This document shows, piece after piece, positions 34,703 to 44,999 of a DNA stretch of 64,000 bases. The position numbers were made by a program, and so were the translations under genes. The DNA comes from Phytophthora quininea (Eukaryota > Oomycota > Peronosporomycetes > Peronosporales > Peronosporaceae), in contig JAAVTG010000554.1 of assembly GCA_011947345.1 (NCBI GenBank), positions 496,001-560,000 on the forward strand, given 5' to 3'. The notes below the pieces were generated by a model. The model was not told the DNA's origin. It did no database searches and saw nothing but the letters and a program-made list of their open reading frames with translations. Each line of letters starts with the position of its first letter. Position 1 is the stretch's first letter.

Positions 34703-35139
34703 CTACACAGAGACGCCGAGGTAGAGCAGCAAATTGGCGACATTGCCCAGCAGGTGCAGGCCGCAGTGCCAGGCCGACGAGACGTCCTGGTTGGGCGCCT
34801 TGCGGGCCTGCAAGTAGCAGAAGCCAGAGTTGGCCACGAACAGCGCGTACAGAGCTTGCACGATGGGGTCCTGGCACTGGTAGACGCAGTAGTAGGCATG
34901 GTAGATCAAGGCTCCGAAGACCGCAGACATGTCGGCAGAGCGCCGCCAGCCCTTGACCGGGTCCCGCCAGTAGTTGAGCGACGTGAGCAGCACCACGAGC
35001 GCCACGAACGCGCAGCCCCAGAGCTGGCTGCGCACGGCGCCGGCCACGGACAGGCAGGTGGCGAAGGACGAGCGGAACAGGCGCGACGAGTACTGCGGGG
35101 CAGCACGGGCGTCGGCGTCGGCGTTGGCAGCTTGGTCAT
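34703..35139 (-). CDS. Small multipass membrane protein, unknown function (one frameshift)
   Basis: The start MTKLPTPTPTPVLP at 35139 is followed after a shift in a CCCC run near 35098 by LFRSSFATCLSVAGAVRSQL. Four hydrophobic segments follow (LWGCAFVALVVLLTSLNYW; MSAVFGALIYHAYYCVY; IVQALYALFVANSGFCYLQA; GLHLLGNVANLLLYLGVSV), ending at 34703. About 145 residues. No catalytic motif is apparent and I do not recognise the family. It is convergent with the FDXACB1-like gene, with about 80 bp between stop codons. Confidence 0.55.
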
Positions 35140-35249
35140 CTTCGGCAGAGAAATCCTTTTGATTCTGGGGTTATGTCAAACAGGGAATGTATAGGAGTTT
35201 GTATTGCATTAAATATGGGATCCGTGCAGAAACAGGGGATGGATTCATT

Positions 35250-36282
35250 TCACTTCAACTTCCGACCCGAGCAGTTCGGGATGTGTATCTCGGTTCGGCT
35301 TGTGTGCGAGATGACGAGGTAGATGCCGCAGAGAACTCTCCCCGTCGTGATGATGCCTGCTGCCAGACCTTCAAATCGGAACCGGTCGTGGTAACGGGAC
35401 TTCATGCGCAGTCGGCGACTCAGCGGCACGGAGCGCACCAGTTCCAGACGGTCCTGCATGGCTTTCTTCAATGGCCTATACACTTGCAGGCAGAGCGAAC
35501 GGATCGGCTCAACGCCTCGATACCGTCGCACCGAGGAGTACTTGGAGATCTTGAGACCATCGCAATACTCGCACGTCGAGCCGTTGAAGCGGTCCCAATG
35601 TCTGTCCAAGCAGTCTTCCATGGAAGACCCCGCTGGCCTCGCTTGCTCTCGAACTTGCAGAAGAAGTGGTCTCCAGCTCTGTGGCCGATCTGGTTCATTG
35701 CCTTGGTGAGTTCGAGCCGAGTCTTCGGGTTTGGATTGCTTTCTGTCGCCAGCGGGACGTACGGTTTGTACTGCTCGTTGATCATCCAGAATGGAAGCAG
35801 CAATTGCTTCGTCAGGTCAGCTCCAGCACATTCAGGAGATTCCAAGCGTCATTTGGCGAGAGCAGAACTGCCAAGTCCTTGTCGATTGTGAAAGGCTCCG
35901 CAAGTCGGCATTTCTCCTCTGGGTGGGGGACGAAGTCGAGAGCTCGGATCCAGTCACACGCGCAGCCTCGCCACAAGTGCGTCTCATTCTCCACAGCAAA
36001 CTTGTCGATCGCCGTGAGAGCTATCGTGTCAATGAACTCTCGTGAAAACTGTTGCGAACACACGCGCAATAGGTTGGAGATATCGACGAATGGCAAATGC
36101 TCCCAGACCAGCATTTCCCCGAGTTCCAGCACGTGACACAGCGTGGTAGCTGAAGAGTTGGAGGCTGGTGCGGAGATTCCATCTTGCTTCTGCTTCTTGC
36201 TGATCTTCTTAGGTAGCGTCTGCTGGTTCTTGGCGTTTCTTCTCTTAACCTGGCGAATTCGGCAATGAAGCTTGGGAAACAC
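35250..36282 (-). CDS. Cys-rich 'CDW' family protein, copy A (two frameshifts)
   Basis: The first of three paralogues in this window. The N-terminus is basic, followed by an F-box-like helix (VLELGEMLVWEHLPFVDISN, LLRVCSQQFS), AIDKFAVENETHLWRGCACD, WIRALDF, and, in later frames, AMNQIGHRAGDHFFCKF. Then come LDRHWDRFNGSTCEYCDG, VYRPLKKAMQDRLELV and FEGLAAGI...VLCGIYLV at the end. Frames change near 35815 and 35625. The paired CxC and CxxC motifs suggest metal binding, which is inference. No known family name. It is divergent from copy B, about 180 bp away. Confidence 0.6.
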
Positions 36283-36464
36283 GATGGGGATTGACTAGCA
36301 ACAATAAAAACGAAATCTCCTTATGCATACTTGCTGCACGGCTCCAACTGCAGCGTCATGGCGCTCGAAAATGTTGCCTGCATATCGATGGAATTTGGAT
36401 AGAGCCTTTTCGTCTCACGTAGTATTTAGTCAGGAGCCGCCGGGTCGCGAGGATCCAAGTCGAA

Positions 36465-37486
36465 ATGGCTCGCTGCGAGAGGAAGCGCCGCTTTCTGCCT
36501 CGCAAAGCCAAGCGAATCTGCTATACTTCCCAGAAAACTAATCGGGTCTGTCGTCTCCCATGGAATGCCAAGCAGCCCCACCACAAGAAGAAACCAAGAC
36601 TTCTGTCCTGTTCGCCACATCTAATGCCTGCCGCCAGCCGTTTTTGCTTCGTGTTGGAGTTGAAGACTGCGTCGGTGTGGGATTTTTACCGCCCGAGGAC
36701 GTCTCTAACGTGTTGCGAGTGTGTTCATCAAGATTGCCCAAAGATTTCATGCATGGTTTAGCAGTCAATGCCGTCAACCAGTTCGCCGTTGGTAGTCAAA
36801 CTCATTTGGGCCAGTGCTGCGGCTGCGACTGGATGCGAGGCCTCGACTTTCATCCCTTTTCCGACAAGAAATGCTCTCTCGACGAGCCGTTCAGTGCGAG
36901 CAAGACCATCCCGATGCTTAGCACGCTTCACGGCGCCTGGAAGCTGCTGGACGCGTTGACTCTGACCAAGAAACTCTTGCAGCCTCTCTGCTCGGATGAC
37001 GATCGATCGGCTTTGTTTGTGCCGGTGGTTTGTCCACTTGCTACGGCACAAACTCCACGCGTTCGCACCAAGAACTCCATTGTCCAAGCGATGAACGAAG
37101 TGTGTCGAGGTGCTGGCTCCCGGTTCTTTTACAATTTTAAAGTCAAGTTGCAGTCAGACGGATTGGACTCGTTGGTCGAACATTGGGACGGCATCGACGT
37201 CGACAACGCGTCGTGCTGGTACTGCGACCACTTGACTTCAATGCACTCGAGGAACTGGACGAGGTGGAATCTCGACAACATCAAGCGAGTACGTGACAAC
37301 TGCAAAAAGGTATACCGACCTCTCAAAGCTGCCATGGGAGCGGACTTACAGCACTTGCAGCTGATCCCACCGCCGCGGTCTTCACAGAAGGCATTCCCAC
37401 GGCGCTTCGAAGGGCTGGTAGCTGGAATCGCCCAAGGTGGGGTGCTCTGTGGGCTCTATCTTGTCAATGGATTTCTCCCTTACTAG
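36465..37486 (+). CDS. Cys-rich 'CDW' family protein, copy B (one frameshift)
   Basis: Starts MARCERKRRFLPRKAKR in one frame up to VLELKTASVWDF near 36690. The frame changes in a TTTTT run, and the second frame continues to 37486 with VSNVLRVCSSRLPKDF, GLAVNAVNQFAVGSQTHLG, QCCGCDWMRGLDF, DAWKL-like GAWKLLDALTL, CRGAGSRFFYNFKVKL, LVEHWDGIDVDNASCWYC and RFEGLVAGIAQGGVLCGLYL. The order of blocks matches copies A and C across the whole length. About 340 residues. Function unknown; the F-box-like start would suggest a link to SCF complexes but this is speculative. Confidence 0.6.
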
Positions 37487-38904
37487 TAGGAGAAAGCGAT
37501 GCAGTAGCTGTACGTTTGTGTTTATGCTGTTGAACTAGGACTGCATTTTTGCCTGACTGCTTGGTCGACGAGGGTGTTCTCGATTCCTTTTGGTGCATCC
37601 GCATGTTCTGCGCCGTATTGATGATGAGGAAGTTGGTGAGCGTTCGCAGGTTGTTGGGGCCGTACTTCGCCTCGGCTTCTGGATCAAACTTAATGAGCGT
37701 GCAGATCTGAAGCTGGGATACTTCCTGTTCGGGTGTGGAAGTTGGTGATCGCTTCGTGACTGCATATCCTCGGATATGATACGTCAGTCCTTGAAGCATT
37801 TTGTGCTTGATCTCGGCAGGAGAAACGCTAGTAGCCCAAATGACCAGGTCTCGATCCTCCTCTTCAAAGCGCCGTAAAACTTGCTTCATCCTCACGTCTG
37901 CCCGAGAGCTGTTAGAGTAGATCTCCTTAGTGAAGTCTTCGACGATCGTATAAGGCTCGTCCAAGTCCTACTCGCCAATGCATCATAAGAAATCGACTCC
38001 ACCAGGAAAAATGCTTCCACCCACCTTCACGGTCTTCTCGTAGAGGTTTCCATTGCCCAAATGTTTCTTGAGGCCTTTGTAGAGATCCCACGTGGCGTCA
38101 GCAGTAGAGTGTCGATCAAACGGCAGCACCTTATGCGTAAAGAACTCCAGACACTTGCCGTCGACGTTTTCGCGCATGTGAACGTCACCAGTCGAATCCT
38201 CCAAGCTCGCCAAGCCATTGTCCTTAAACACTGCGTTCTGTTCACAGTAGGCAGCCTCAATGTGTCGGAATAGCTCTTCGAACTCGGTAATATCGCCGGG
38301 ATGGTCCAAGATGCGAGCCACCTTAGGCTTCGTTCGGTCCGTCGGCAGTAATGACGAGCACTCGGCAGCCTGCAACAGTTAGAAACCATGTTAAACCGCC
38401 ATCGCACAACTTTTGCCTTCTTACCAATTGGTTCGTTCGCTTCAGCATCAAAGTCTTCAGAGCCTCCGCCACTTTCTTCTGCCGGTCGACAGCTTGTTTC
38501 AGACGAGCATTCTCCTCCTGTGCAGCTTCTCGACGCTGCCTTTGTCGCTCTGCTAGAGCTTCCCACACACCAGAACTCGATGTCGACCGTAGCACAGCAA
38601 TTGGACTTCCATCGCAAAGTTTCTTGCCCGTCTGTAGTGCCTCCAAAACACCTCCCAACTTTGCCACTTGCTCCCTCAAGTACGAGAGCTCTCTCTTGCG
38701 CTCCTTACGTGCTCGGTTCGGGTCCGCATAGATCCCAGCACGGCGCAGCACCTTCTTCCTCTCATTGCGAGATCTCCTGCTTGCATCCGTCGACACGTAG
38801 CGATCTTGCATTGTAGAAGAAGGCTCGCTCTCTGTGTCATCAAGTGCGAACTCGCCCAGTACAGACAGGAACGCCTCCACAGCGAGCTGCTCGGCGTCCT
38901 CCAT
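37464..38904 (-). CDS. M96-type mating-specific protein family member, copy 1 (three exons, intact)
   Basis: Three exons (38904-38425, 38369-38025, 37967-37464) join in phase zero to about 442 residues. Exon one is bZIP-like: RNERKKVLRRAGIYADPN then RARKERKRELSYLREQVAKL with heptads to LKTLMLKRTNQL. Exons two and three encode a START-like globular part (AAECSSLL, CLEFFTHKVLPFDRHSTADA, TWDLYKGLKKHLG, EPYTIVEDFTKEIYSN, YHIRGYAV, LRTLTNFLIINTAQNM). Introns are 55 and 57 nt with consensus ends, the first with CTAAC. Oomycete M96 proteins show this combination and were named from mating-induced expression; a DNA-binding role is plausible. The 3' end overlaps the stop of copy B by 23 bp on the opposite strand. 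It is divergent from copy 2. Confidence 0.7.
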
Positions 38905-38990
38905 GGTTGAAATGCTCTTGTGCTGGAATCACCATCCGCAGACTTATTCCGCGCCCGGCTCAGGGAGTCCCTCCACTTTGACATGACGCT

Positions 38991-40384
38991 ATGATCTTCC
39001 TCGACGACAATGATGAAGCCTTCAAGGCGGCGCTGTCCTTCGTGGACGAGTTTCAAGACTCTGAGGGGTCCCCCTCCGTCTCTGCTGAGTCTGCAGACGC
39101 CAAGAGGACGCGGGTAAAGCGCAACGAGCGCAAGAGGCTTCTGCGCAGGGCTGGCGTGTACGGAGACCCCAACAGGGCGCGCAAAGAGCGCACGCGGGAG
39201 ATCGCCGACCTTCGCGAGCAGTTGGTCAAACTGCAGATCGACCTAAAGACGCTACAGAGCGGCAAGAAGGTGAACGTTCCTTCAGCTGCCAACGCGTTGG
39301 TGATGAGATCGCAGTCCTCCAATTTGTGGGAGGAGCTGGCGGATCGACAGCGATGTCGTCGGGAGGCTGCCGAGAGGTATAACGCACGACTAAGACTGGC
39401 CTTGGAGAGGCAACGGAAGGTGGCTGCGAGTCTCACGGCGCTACTGCAACGGAGGACGAGTCAACTGGTAAGTTACACAAGTTTGTTGAAAGGTTTATTT
39501 CTCTAATTTAATTGAGCTGTGATTTTTCTCTGCAGGAGGCGGAATGTTCATCTTTAGTGGCTGCAGCCTGGATGCAGAACCCTCCAGTTGTTCACGTGCT
39601 CGACTTTTGTGGAGATATGGGCGAGTTCCAGAGCTCTTCCGACGATTAGATATTGCGTACTGTGAACTGGACGCCGTGTTCCAAGCCAACGGCTTGTCTA
39701 ACCAGGAAACTTCTTCTAGTGATGTTCATATGCGTGAAGGTGCGGACGGCAAATACCTCGAGTTCTTCACGAACAAAGTGCTGCCGTTTCCACAGCGAGC
39801 TACGGCGGAAGCTACTTGGGACCACTACAAAGGATCGTACAAGCATATGGGCAGCGGAAATCTGTACGAGAAGACGGCCAAGGTTGGTATCCGCATGGAA
39901 AAGGTCGAAGACGACGATGAATTCTAACAGCGTTTGCTGTGAAATGTTTTACAGGACCTCGACGAGCCGTTCACGATCGTCGAGGATTTCACCAAGGAGA
40001 TTTACTCCAACAACGCCCGCGCGGATGTCAGGATGAAGCAGTTGGTGCGACGATTCGTCGAGAAGGACCGAGATCTCGTGGTATGGGTCACCAAAGTGGC
40101 GCCAGTGGAGATCAAGCACAAGATGTTGAGAGGGTTGACGTACCATATTCGCGGCTACGCGCTCTCGAAGCGATCGGCGACTTCTACACCAGATCACGAG
40201 TCGTCGCTGTTGCAGCTCTGCACATTGATAACGCTGGATGCAGACGCGGCAACAGCGTACGACTCAGATAATCTGCGCGCACTCACCAACTTTTGATTGT
40301 CTACACGGCGCAGAACGTACGCTTCCACCGCGACGGCATCGAGAACACTCTCATCGATGAAGCGATACGACACAAGACGCAATA
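38991..40384 (+). CDS. M96-type mating-specific protein family member, copy 2 (two frameshifts)
   Basis: Same exon plan as copy 1. Exon one (38991 to about 39467) has KRNERKRLLRRAGVYGDPN, RARKERTREIADLREQLVKL and ends RRTSQL before a GTAAGT donor. Exon two starts EAECSSLVAAAWM, shifts frame near 39625, then LFRRLDIAYCELDAVFQANG, YLEFFTNKVLPFPQRATAEA, TWDHYKGSYKHMGSGNLY. A second intron ends TTTTACAG at 39954, and exon three reads DLDEPFTIVEDFTKEIYSNN to LRALTN. A TTTT run at 40292 shifts it into LLIVYTAQNVRFH and a stop at 40384. Both introns sit at the same codon positions as in copy 1. Start codons of the pair are 86 bp apart, so they share one promoter region. Confidence 0.65.
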
Positions 40385-40917
40385 GACGCTATGCTGATTA
40401 TTGTCGACAGGTCCTTATCGCTAAAGATGCAAAGGTGTCGTCAACCACAGCCGTGAAAATGGTACGGGAGACCATTCGGAGTATCAAGAAGATGGTTTGA
40501 CTTCAAACATGTTTCCCAGAACACGAGAATGTCGAGGACGTGCTTCTTGTTGTCTATCGAACATAAAGCGGATCAACACCGCGAAACTATCCGAGTCACT
40601 GCTATTCTTGCTTGAAAAGGAAAAAAAAACTCCCAGTCCAGTCAGTTGTCATTTCAAGATTCACTGCTATTCGCAAAGGTCTACAACGCTAGAAGACTTG
40701 TCAAGTGGATTGAACGGTTCAAAGTTGAACCATGATCAAACCGTGAGTTTGTTGTTGGTCATCCATGAAGCGTTTGCACTAACACTCGACTCTGCCAGAC
40801 AAGTTGAAGTGTTTGTCAATGTACCGCAAGTAAAATCTGCTAAGCCGTACGAGCATTTTCTCGAACCGTAAAACACTTATGTTCATTCTAATGGGTGTGG
40901 GCTGTGTTATTATACAG
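40385..40917. other. Gap between M96 copy 2 and the SLC44-like gene
   Basis: A 124-residue frame at 40497-40871 lacks motifs. The missing N-terminal exon of the SLC44-like gene should lie here but could not be identified. Confidence 0.3.
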
Positions 40918-42461
40918 AGAACAAACACAAGAAGACAAGGTCGTCTATCACGACTGGCCGTTCGCGATTCTGTTCGTGGTGAATGTCTTGATCATCATTG
41001 TAGTGATGGCTGCCTTGGGAGCCAAAGTCGAGGGCGAAAATCTCAACGAAAACGACGGAGCCAAATCTCTGCTGGGGTTTGTCATGGGAATGGCCGTCTT
41101 GGCGATGCTTTTGGCACTGGTAATGGTGAAATTCATGGTCTCCCACGCGTACGCCATGATCTGGCTCACGCTGTGGCTCAACGTGGGAATTTCTGCCGCG
41201 CTCACCATCTTCTATATCGCAAACAAAAACTCCTTCGGTATCGTTGTGGGTGCCATGACTACGATGGTGAGCGTATGCTACGCGCAACGCGTGAAAAGCC
41301 GCATCCCGTTCGCTGTCGCCAACTTGTGCGTTGCTGAGGCTTCCATCGGCAAAAACCGAACCGCCTATCTGGTATCGGCGGTTGCTACTGTGGTGCAGAT
41401 CGGATGGGTGATGGTCTGTGTGATCGCACTGATCGGTGTTATCTACGCGGAAGACTCGTTCAGAGGGCATTACTGGCGCTACTTTTTGCTGTTGGTCTCG
41501 TTCTACTGGGGACTTCAGGTTTCCAAAAACGTTTCGCACACGACGATTGCCGGAGCTACAGCAACGTTTTGGTACAAATCGGACTCACCGAATGCTGTAA
41601 GAGACTCGCTCAAACGCAGTTTAACCACTTCATTTGGATCGATCTGCCTGGGTTCGCTGATCGTCGCAATCCTGCACGCACTACACACGGTATGGAACCT
41701 GAACAATGCCGCTATGGTTTGATGATTGCTAACGAACCTCGACTTGTGTGTTCCGTAGGGCTTGAAAAACAAGCGTAAATCGGGGGCCGCAGCTTGCATC
41801 AGCCAGTGCATCTTGGGACTTCTCTTGTCGCTCATGGAATACCTGAATCGTTGGGCATTCGTCTACGTCGGTGTCTACGGCTATAAGTTCACCCAGGCTG
41901 GTAGTGCGGTCATTAAGCTATTTCGCCAGCGTGGGTTTGACGCCGTGATTAACGACGATCTCATCGGCAGTATGCTTGGGTTTGCTGCTTGTACTGTTGG
42001 TACGTTCACTTGTTTGTGCGTTTAGTTAGGAATTACTGGATAATCGTTTCGTTTTGTAGGGCTCTTCTGTGCGGGTGTTGGCGGCTTGATTGGACTCGCT
42101 GAAGACGACCCTGGTAAGTGCCGAAGGACGAACTTCGTCTACTTAAAAGGTGTTAACATCTCGTTTGTGCTTTTGCTACAGTATCCTTTGCTATCATCGC
42201 TTTTTGGTGGGTACCAGCACCGCCCACACAGCACTTGCAGTGATTGACAGTGCCGTCGCTACGATTTTCATCTGCTTTGCCGAGGTAGGGAACGAATGCG
42301 TACATTTTTACCATTTATTACTGTGAGCTGACAAAGACTCTGTTGGCTAGGATCCTGCTCCGTTCCAGCGCTCTCACCCAGATCTGTACTCGAGATTGGT
42401 TATAGGATGGCACAATATTTACCCCGACGTTATGGTGCAGGCAGGATACTGCCAGGTCTAA
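40918..42461 (+). CDS. Choline transporter-like (CTL/SLC44) protein, 5' exon not found
   Basis: The first visible exon follows an ACAG acceptor at 40917 and encodes several membrane spans (WPFAILFVVNVLIIIVVMAA, GMAVLAMLLALVMVKFMV, YFLLLVSFYWGLQVSKNV). It carries the family block VSHTTIAGATATFWY, and ends at 41716. Short introns follow: 41717-41758 (42 nt, GCTAAC inside), 42000-42059, 42114-42181 and 42285-42350. Later exons read KRKSGAAACISQCI, NRWAFVYVGVYGYKFTQAG, LAVIDSAVATIFICFAED and FQRSHPDLYSRL, all typical of SLC44. A frame change lies in the TTTTTGGTGGG run near 42205. The family exports or imports choline or thiamine-type cations at plasma and organelle membranes. The N-terminal cytoplasmic part is missing. 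Its 3' end nearly touches copy C. Confidence 0.75.
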
Positions 42462-42511
42462 GAATCAAAATCCATCACATGAATTCTTCCCTTTCGCAGA
42501 CGTCAAAAACG

Positions 42512-43445
42512 ATGAGTTCCCGTGAACGACGCCACATGCCGCCAAGAGCCGCCAAACAGCGCAAGAAGCAGAGAATGGAAGATAATGTTTCTCGCCAGCC
42601 AAGAGATAATGTACCAACGAGCAACTTCTACAGAGTTTTAGAGCTCGACTCGATAGTATGGGAGTTTTTAGCTATTACAGACTTGTCGAGTGTTTTGCAA
42701 GCGTGCTCGGATCAACTGTCGGAAGAAGCATCCAGATCGTTGGCTGTGAAAGCGATCGACAGCTTTGCTGTGGAGAACCAGCTACACTTAGGCGGAGGCT
42801 GCCCCTGCGACTGGTTTCGACTTTTGGACTATATTTCAAACACGAAGGAGCCGTGCACTTCAGCGGCAGCATTCGGAGTTGACAAGTCAATACCCATACT
42901 CCGCACCCCACGAGCAGCTCGAAACATTCTGGACGCGTTGATTTTGATGCACGAGGTCACCAATCATCGCAATTGCTGTCCGGGAAAACGCTTTTCGTTC
43001 CAGTGGTGTGTGCACTTGGTACCGAAAAACTTCGATTCCAAGAGACCAAGGTGCTCTCACGCGAGCGATGAATAACATCACCAAACGAGCTGGAGTGCGC
43101 TTCTTCTACAACTTCCGAGCCAAGCGCGGATCGACTGCATTGGATTTCATCGACAACCATTGGGACAGCATTAGTGGCGATTCCTGCCACTATTGTCAGA
43201 CCGCACAAGTTCCTATTCGATGGCGCAGTGGCTACTTCAGAGGAGTTGAGCGGATTCGAGCGCTCTGTAAGATAGTGTTCCAGCCGATGAAGGCTACGAT
43301 GCTGAAAGAGCTGCAGTTCGTTCGGTTCATCCCAACACCTCGTCTGAAGAAGAAGAGCCCTGATGTGGTGCACTACAAGGGGCTGGTGGCTGGAATCACT
43401 AAAGGTGGCGTACTCTGTGGCGTCTATCTAGCCCATGGGTTTTGA
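42512..43445 (+). CDS. Cys-rich 'CDW' family protein, copy C (two frameshifts)
   Basis: Starts at Met 42512 (MSSRERRHMPPRAAKQRKK) or 30 bp upstream. It has FYRVLELDSIVWEFLAITD, LSSVLQACSDQL, AIDSFAVENQLHLGGGCPCD, WFRLLDY, ILDALILMHE, then after shifts near 42985 and 43060 RAMNNITKRAGVRFFYNF, FIDNHWDSISGDSCHYC, FQPMKATMLKELQFVRFIP, and YKGLVAGITKGGVLCGVYLA at the end. All blocks align with copies A and B. Sequence divergence is high except at the Cys, CDW and GGVLCG positions, so those are probably the functional core. Only about 50 bp follow the SLC44 stop. Confidence 0.6.
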
Positions 43446-43527
43446 CTGGGCATTCGAGGAAGAATGGGCGATGATTATAGTGGTGTCCGTCGGATAAACG
43501 ATTTAATACAAGTCGATCTTGCTTCCT

Positions 43528-44882
43528 TTACGTGGCTTGTTCGTTGATGAAAACTTCCTCGATGCGCTTCAGTACCACGTCATGAAGCAAGTCCAGTGTC
43601 GCGTGGAAGGAATGGACATTGATGCGGATCTCGGTGAACGGGATCATGCCAGGCTCCTTGCTGTGCGCCATCAGGTACTTCTGCACGTCTTGCAGATTAC
43701 GGAAGCCCATGGTGTTCTGGTCACCGCGGTATCGAGGGTCGGGCGAGTTGGTCATGAAGTTTCGGTGGTCGGCTTCATCAAGCGTCAGCAAAAACGGAAT
43801 CACGATGCCCGCACCACTGGTCTGACTGCCCTTCTCGGGCGCACCGATGGTCTTTTGGTACAGACGAGGGTCGATATGGAAGCCCTCGATGATCAGAGAC
43901 TTGCCATCCTTGAGACACTTGTCGATGTCGGACTTGACTCCTTTCCGCACCACTTCACACTCCTTTTGGTACTCGGCAATTAGCTCGTCGTTGGATGGGA
44001 ACTCAGTGGTAATATACGACGTTTTCTCCTGTCTGAAGGTGCAAATGCGTCTAAGTTACAGAATACAAGCAGAACGTCAACGGCCGCATTGACGCACCCT
44101 GAAAAATTGCACATGAGTTCAAAGATGAGGTCGGTTTGAAGCACACTGGACAGGTTAAGCCGGTCCGCCAGCTACAAGCAAGCAAACGATCAGCATCCAG
44201 CCGTTCATATACCCAGTTCTCCACGTACTTTAGTCGCTAGCGTCGACTTGCCGATGCAAGCAGTACCCGCCAACATGATCAGTAATGGGACACGATTGCG
44301 GTGGAAACTCGACATCATCCGGTAGCACGAAATCTGAGGCTCCCCATAACCGAACACCTGCATCGTCTTGTACAGGAAATCCTCAAATTGCTCCTGCCAA
44401 ACGTAAAAACAACACAAATTATCATCACATTGTCACTATGATCTTCCCTCTCTCGACCAAACCTGCATGATATCCGTCAAGTTGAGATCCACCAGCGTCT
44501 ACATAATAAATAGCCTCATCAGCGTCTCCATTTCACCGCTCCTAAACCCACCAACATGTCCGCACTCTCTTCAAGTCGAGTGAGATCTGCACTGCGTCTC
44601 TCGAGTTGATCTGCAGCAATACCATGTTTTTAATATCATTTTACTAAAAGTTATATGTTATGATTGCATGACGGCCCCCACCTTGGCGCTGACCAGCGCG
44701 CGACAGAGCAGATAGCGGGACAGCACGTAGACGTGGTCCTCTACCCACACGCGCACCTTGACGAAGTCGTACTTGGACTGGTTGCGCTTGACTGACACCT
44801 CGGGGCTCGCTTCCACCTTGGGCGGCGCCGGCTCCTCCATGGGCGTGCGCACCGATAGCGCGTCCAGCTCGTTGAGACTCAT
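43528..44882 (-). CDS. 2-phosphoglycerate kinase-like P-loop protein (LPA1-like), six exons
   Basis: Six exons (44882-44682, 44610-44566, 44498-44463, 44393-44229, 44171-44098, 44032-43528) join in phase to about 341 residues; an upstream Met at 44948 is possible. The N-terminal domain has YDFVKVRVWVEDHVYVLSRY. Exons two to four give INSRDAVQISLDLKRTLVDL, then GYGEPQISCYRMMSSFHRNR and the Walker A motif LLIMLAGTACIGKSTLATK. Exons five and six give LADRLNLSSVLQTDLIFELM, KDGKSLIIEGFHIDPRLY, DPRYRGDQNTMGFRNLQDVQ and a basic-acidic end. Plant relatives (LPA1, low phytic acid) act in inositol phosphate metabolism; the archaeal homologue phosphorylates 2-phosphoglycerate. Introns are 57-71 nt. It reads cleanly. 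It is divergent from the RRM gene with about 120 bp between starts. Confidence 0.8.
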
Positions 44883-44999
44883 GAGCACTCGCCGATCCAC
44901 TTCAATACTGACCGAAGGGCAATATAACCCAGAGTTTTCATTGGTCAAAACTGACTTCTATTTTTAACCTTGCACATCACAACACTGGTGGAGAGCGCC
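44883..44999. promoter_or_regulatory. Compact bidirectional promoter region
   Basis: Only about 117 bp separate the start codons of the P-loop kinase (minus) and the RRM protein (plus). A CATTGGTC word near 44939 and a CTTCTATTTTTAACC stretch near 44954 resemble pyrimidine-rich oomycete initiator contexts. This is a pattern match by eye. Confidence 0.35.
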
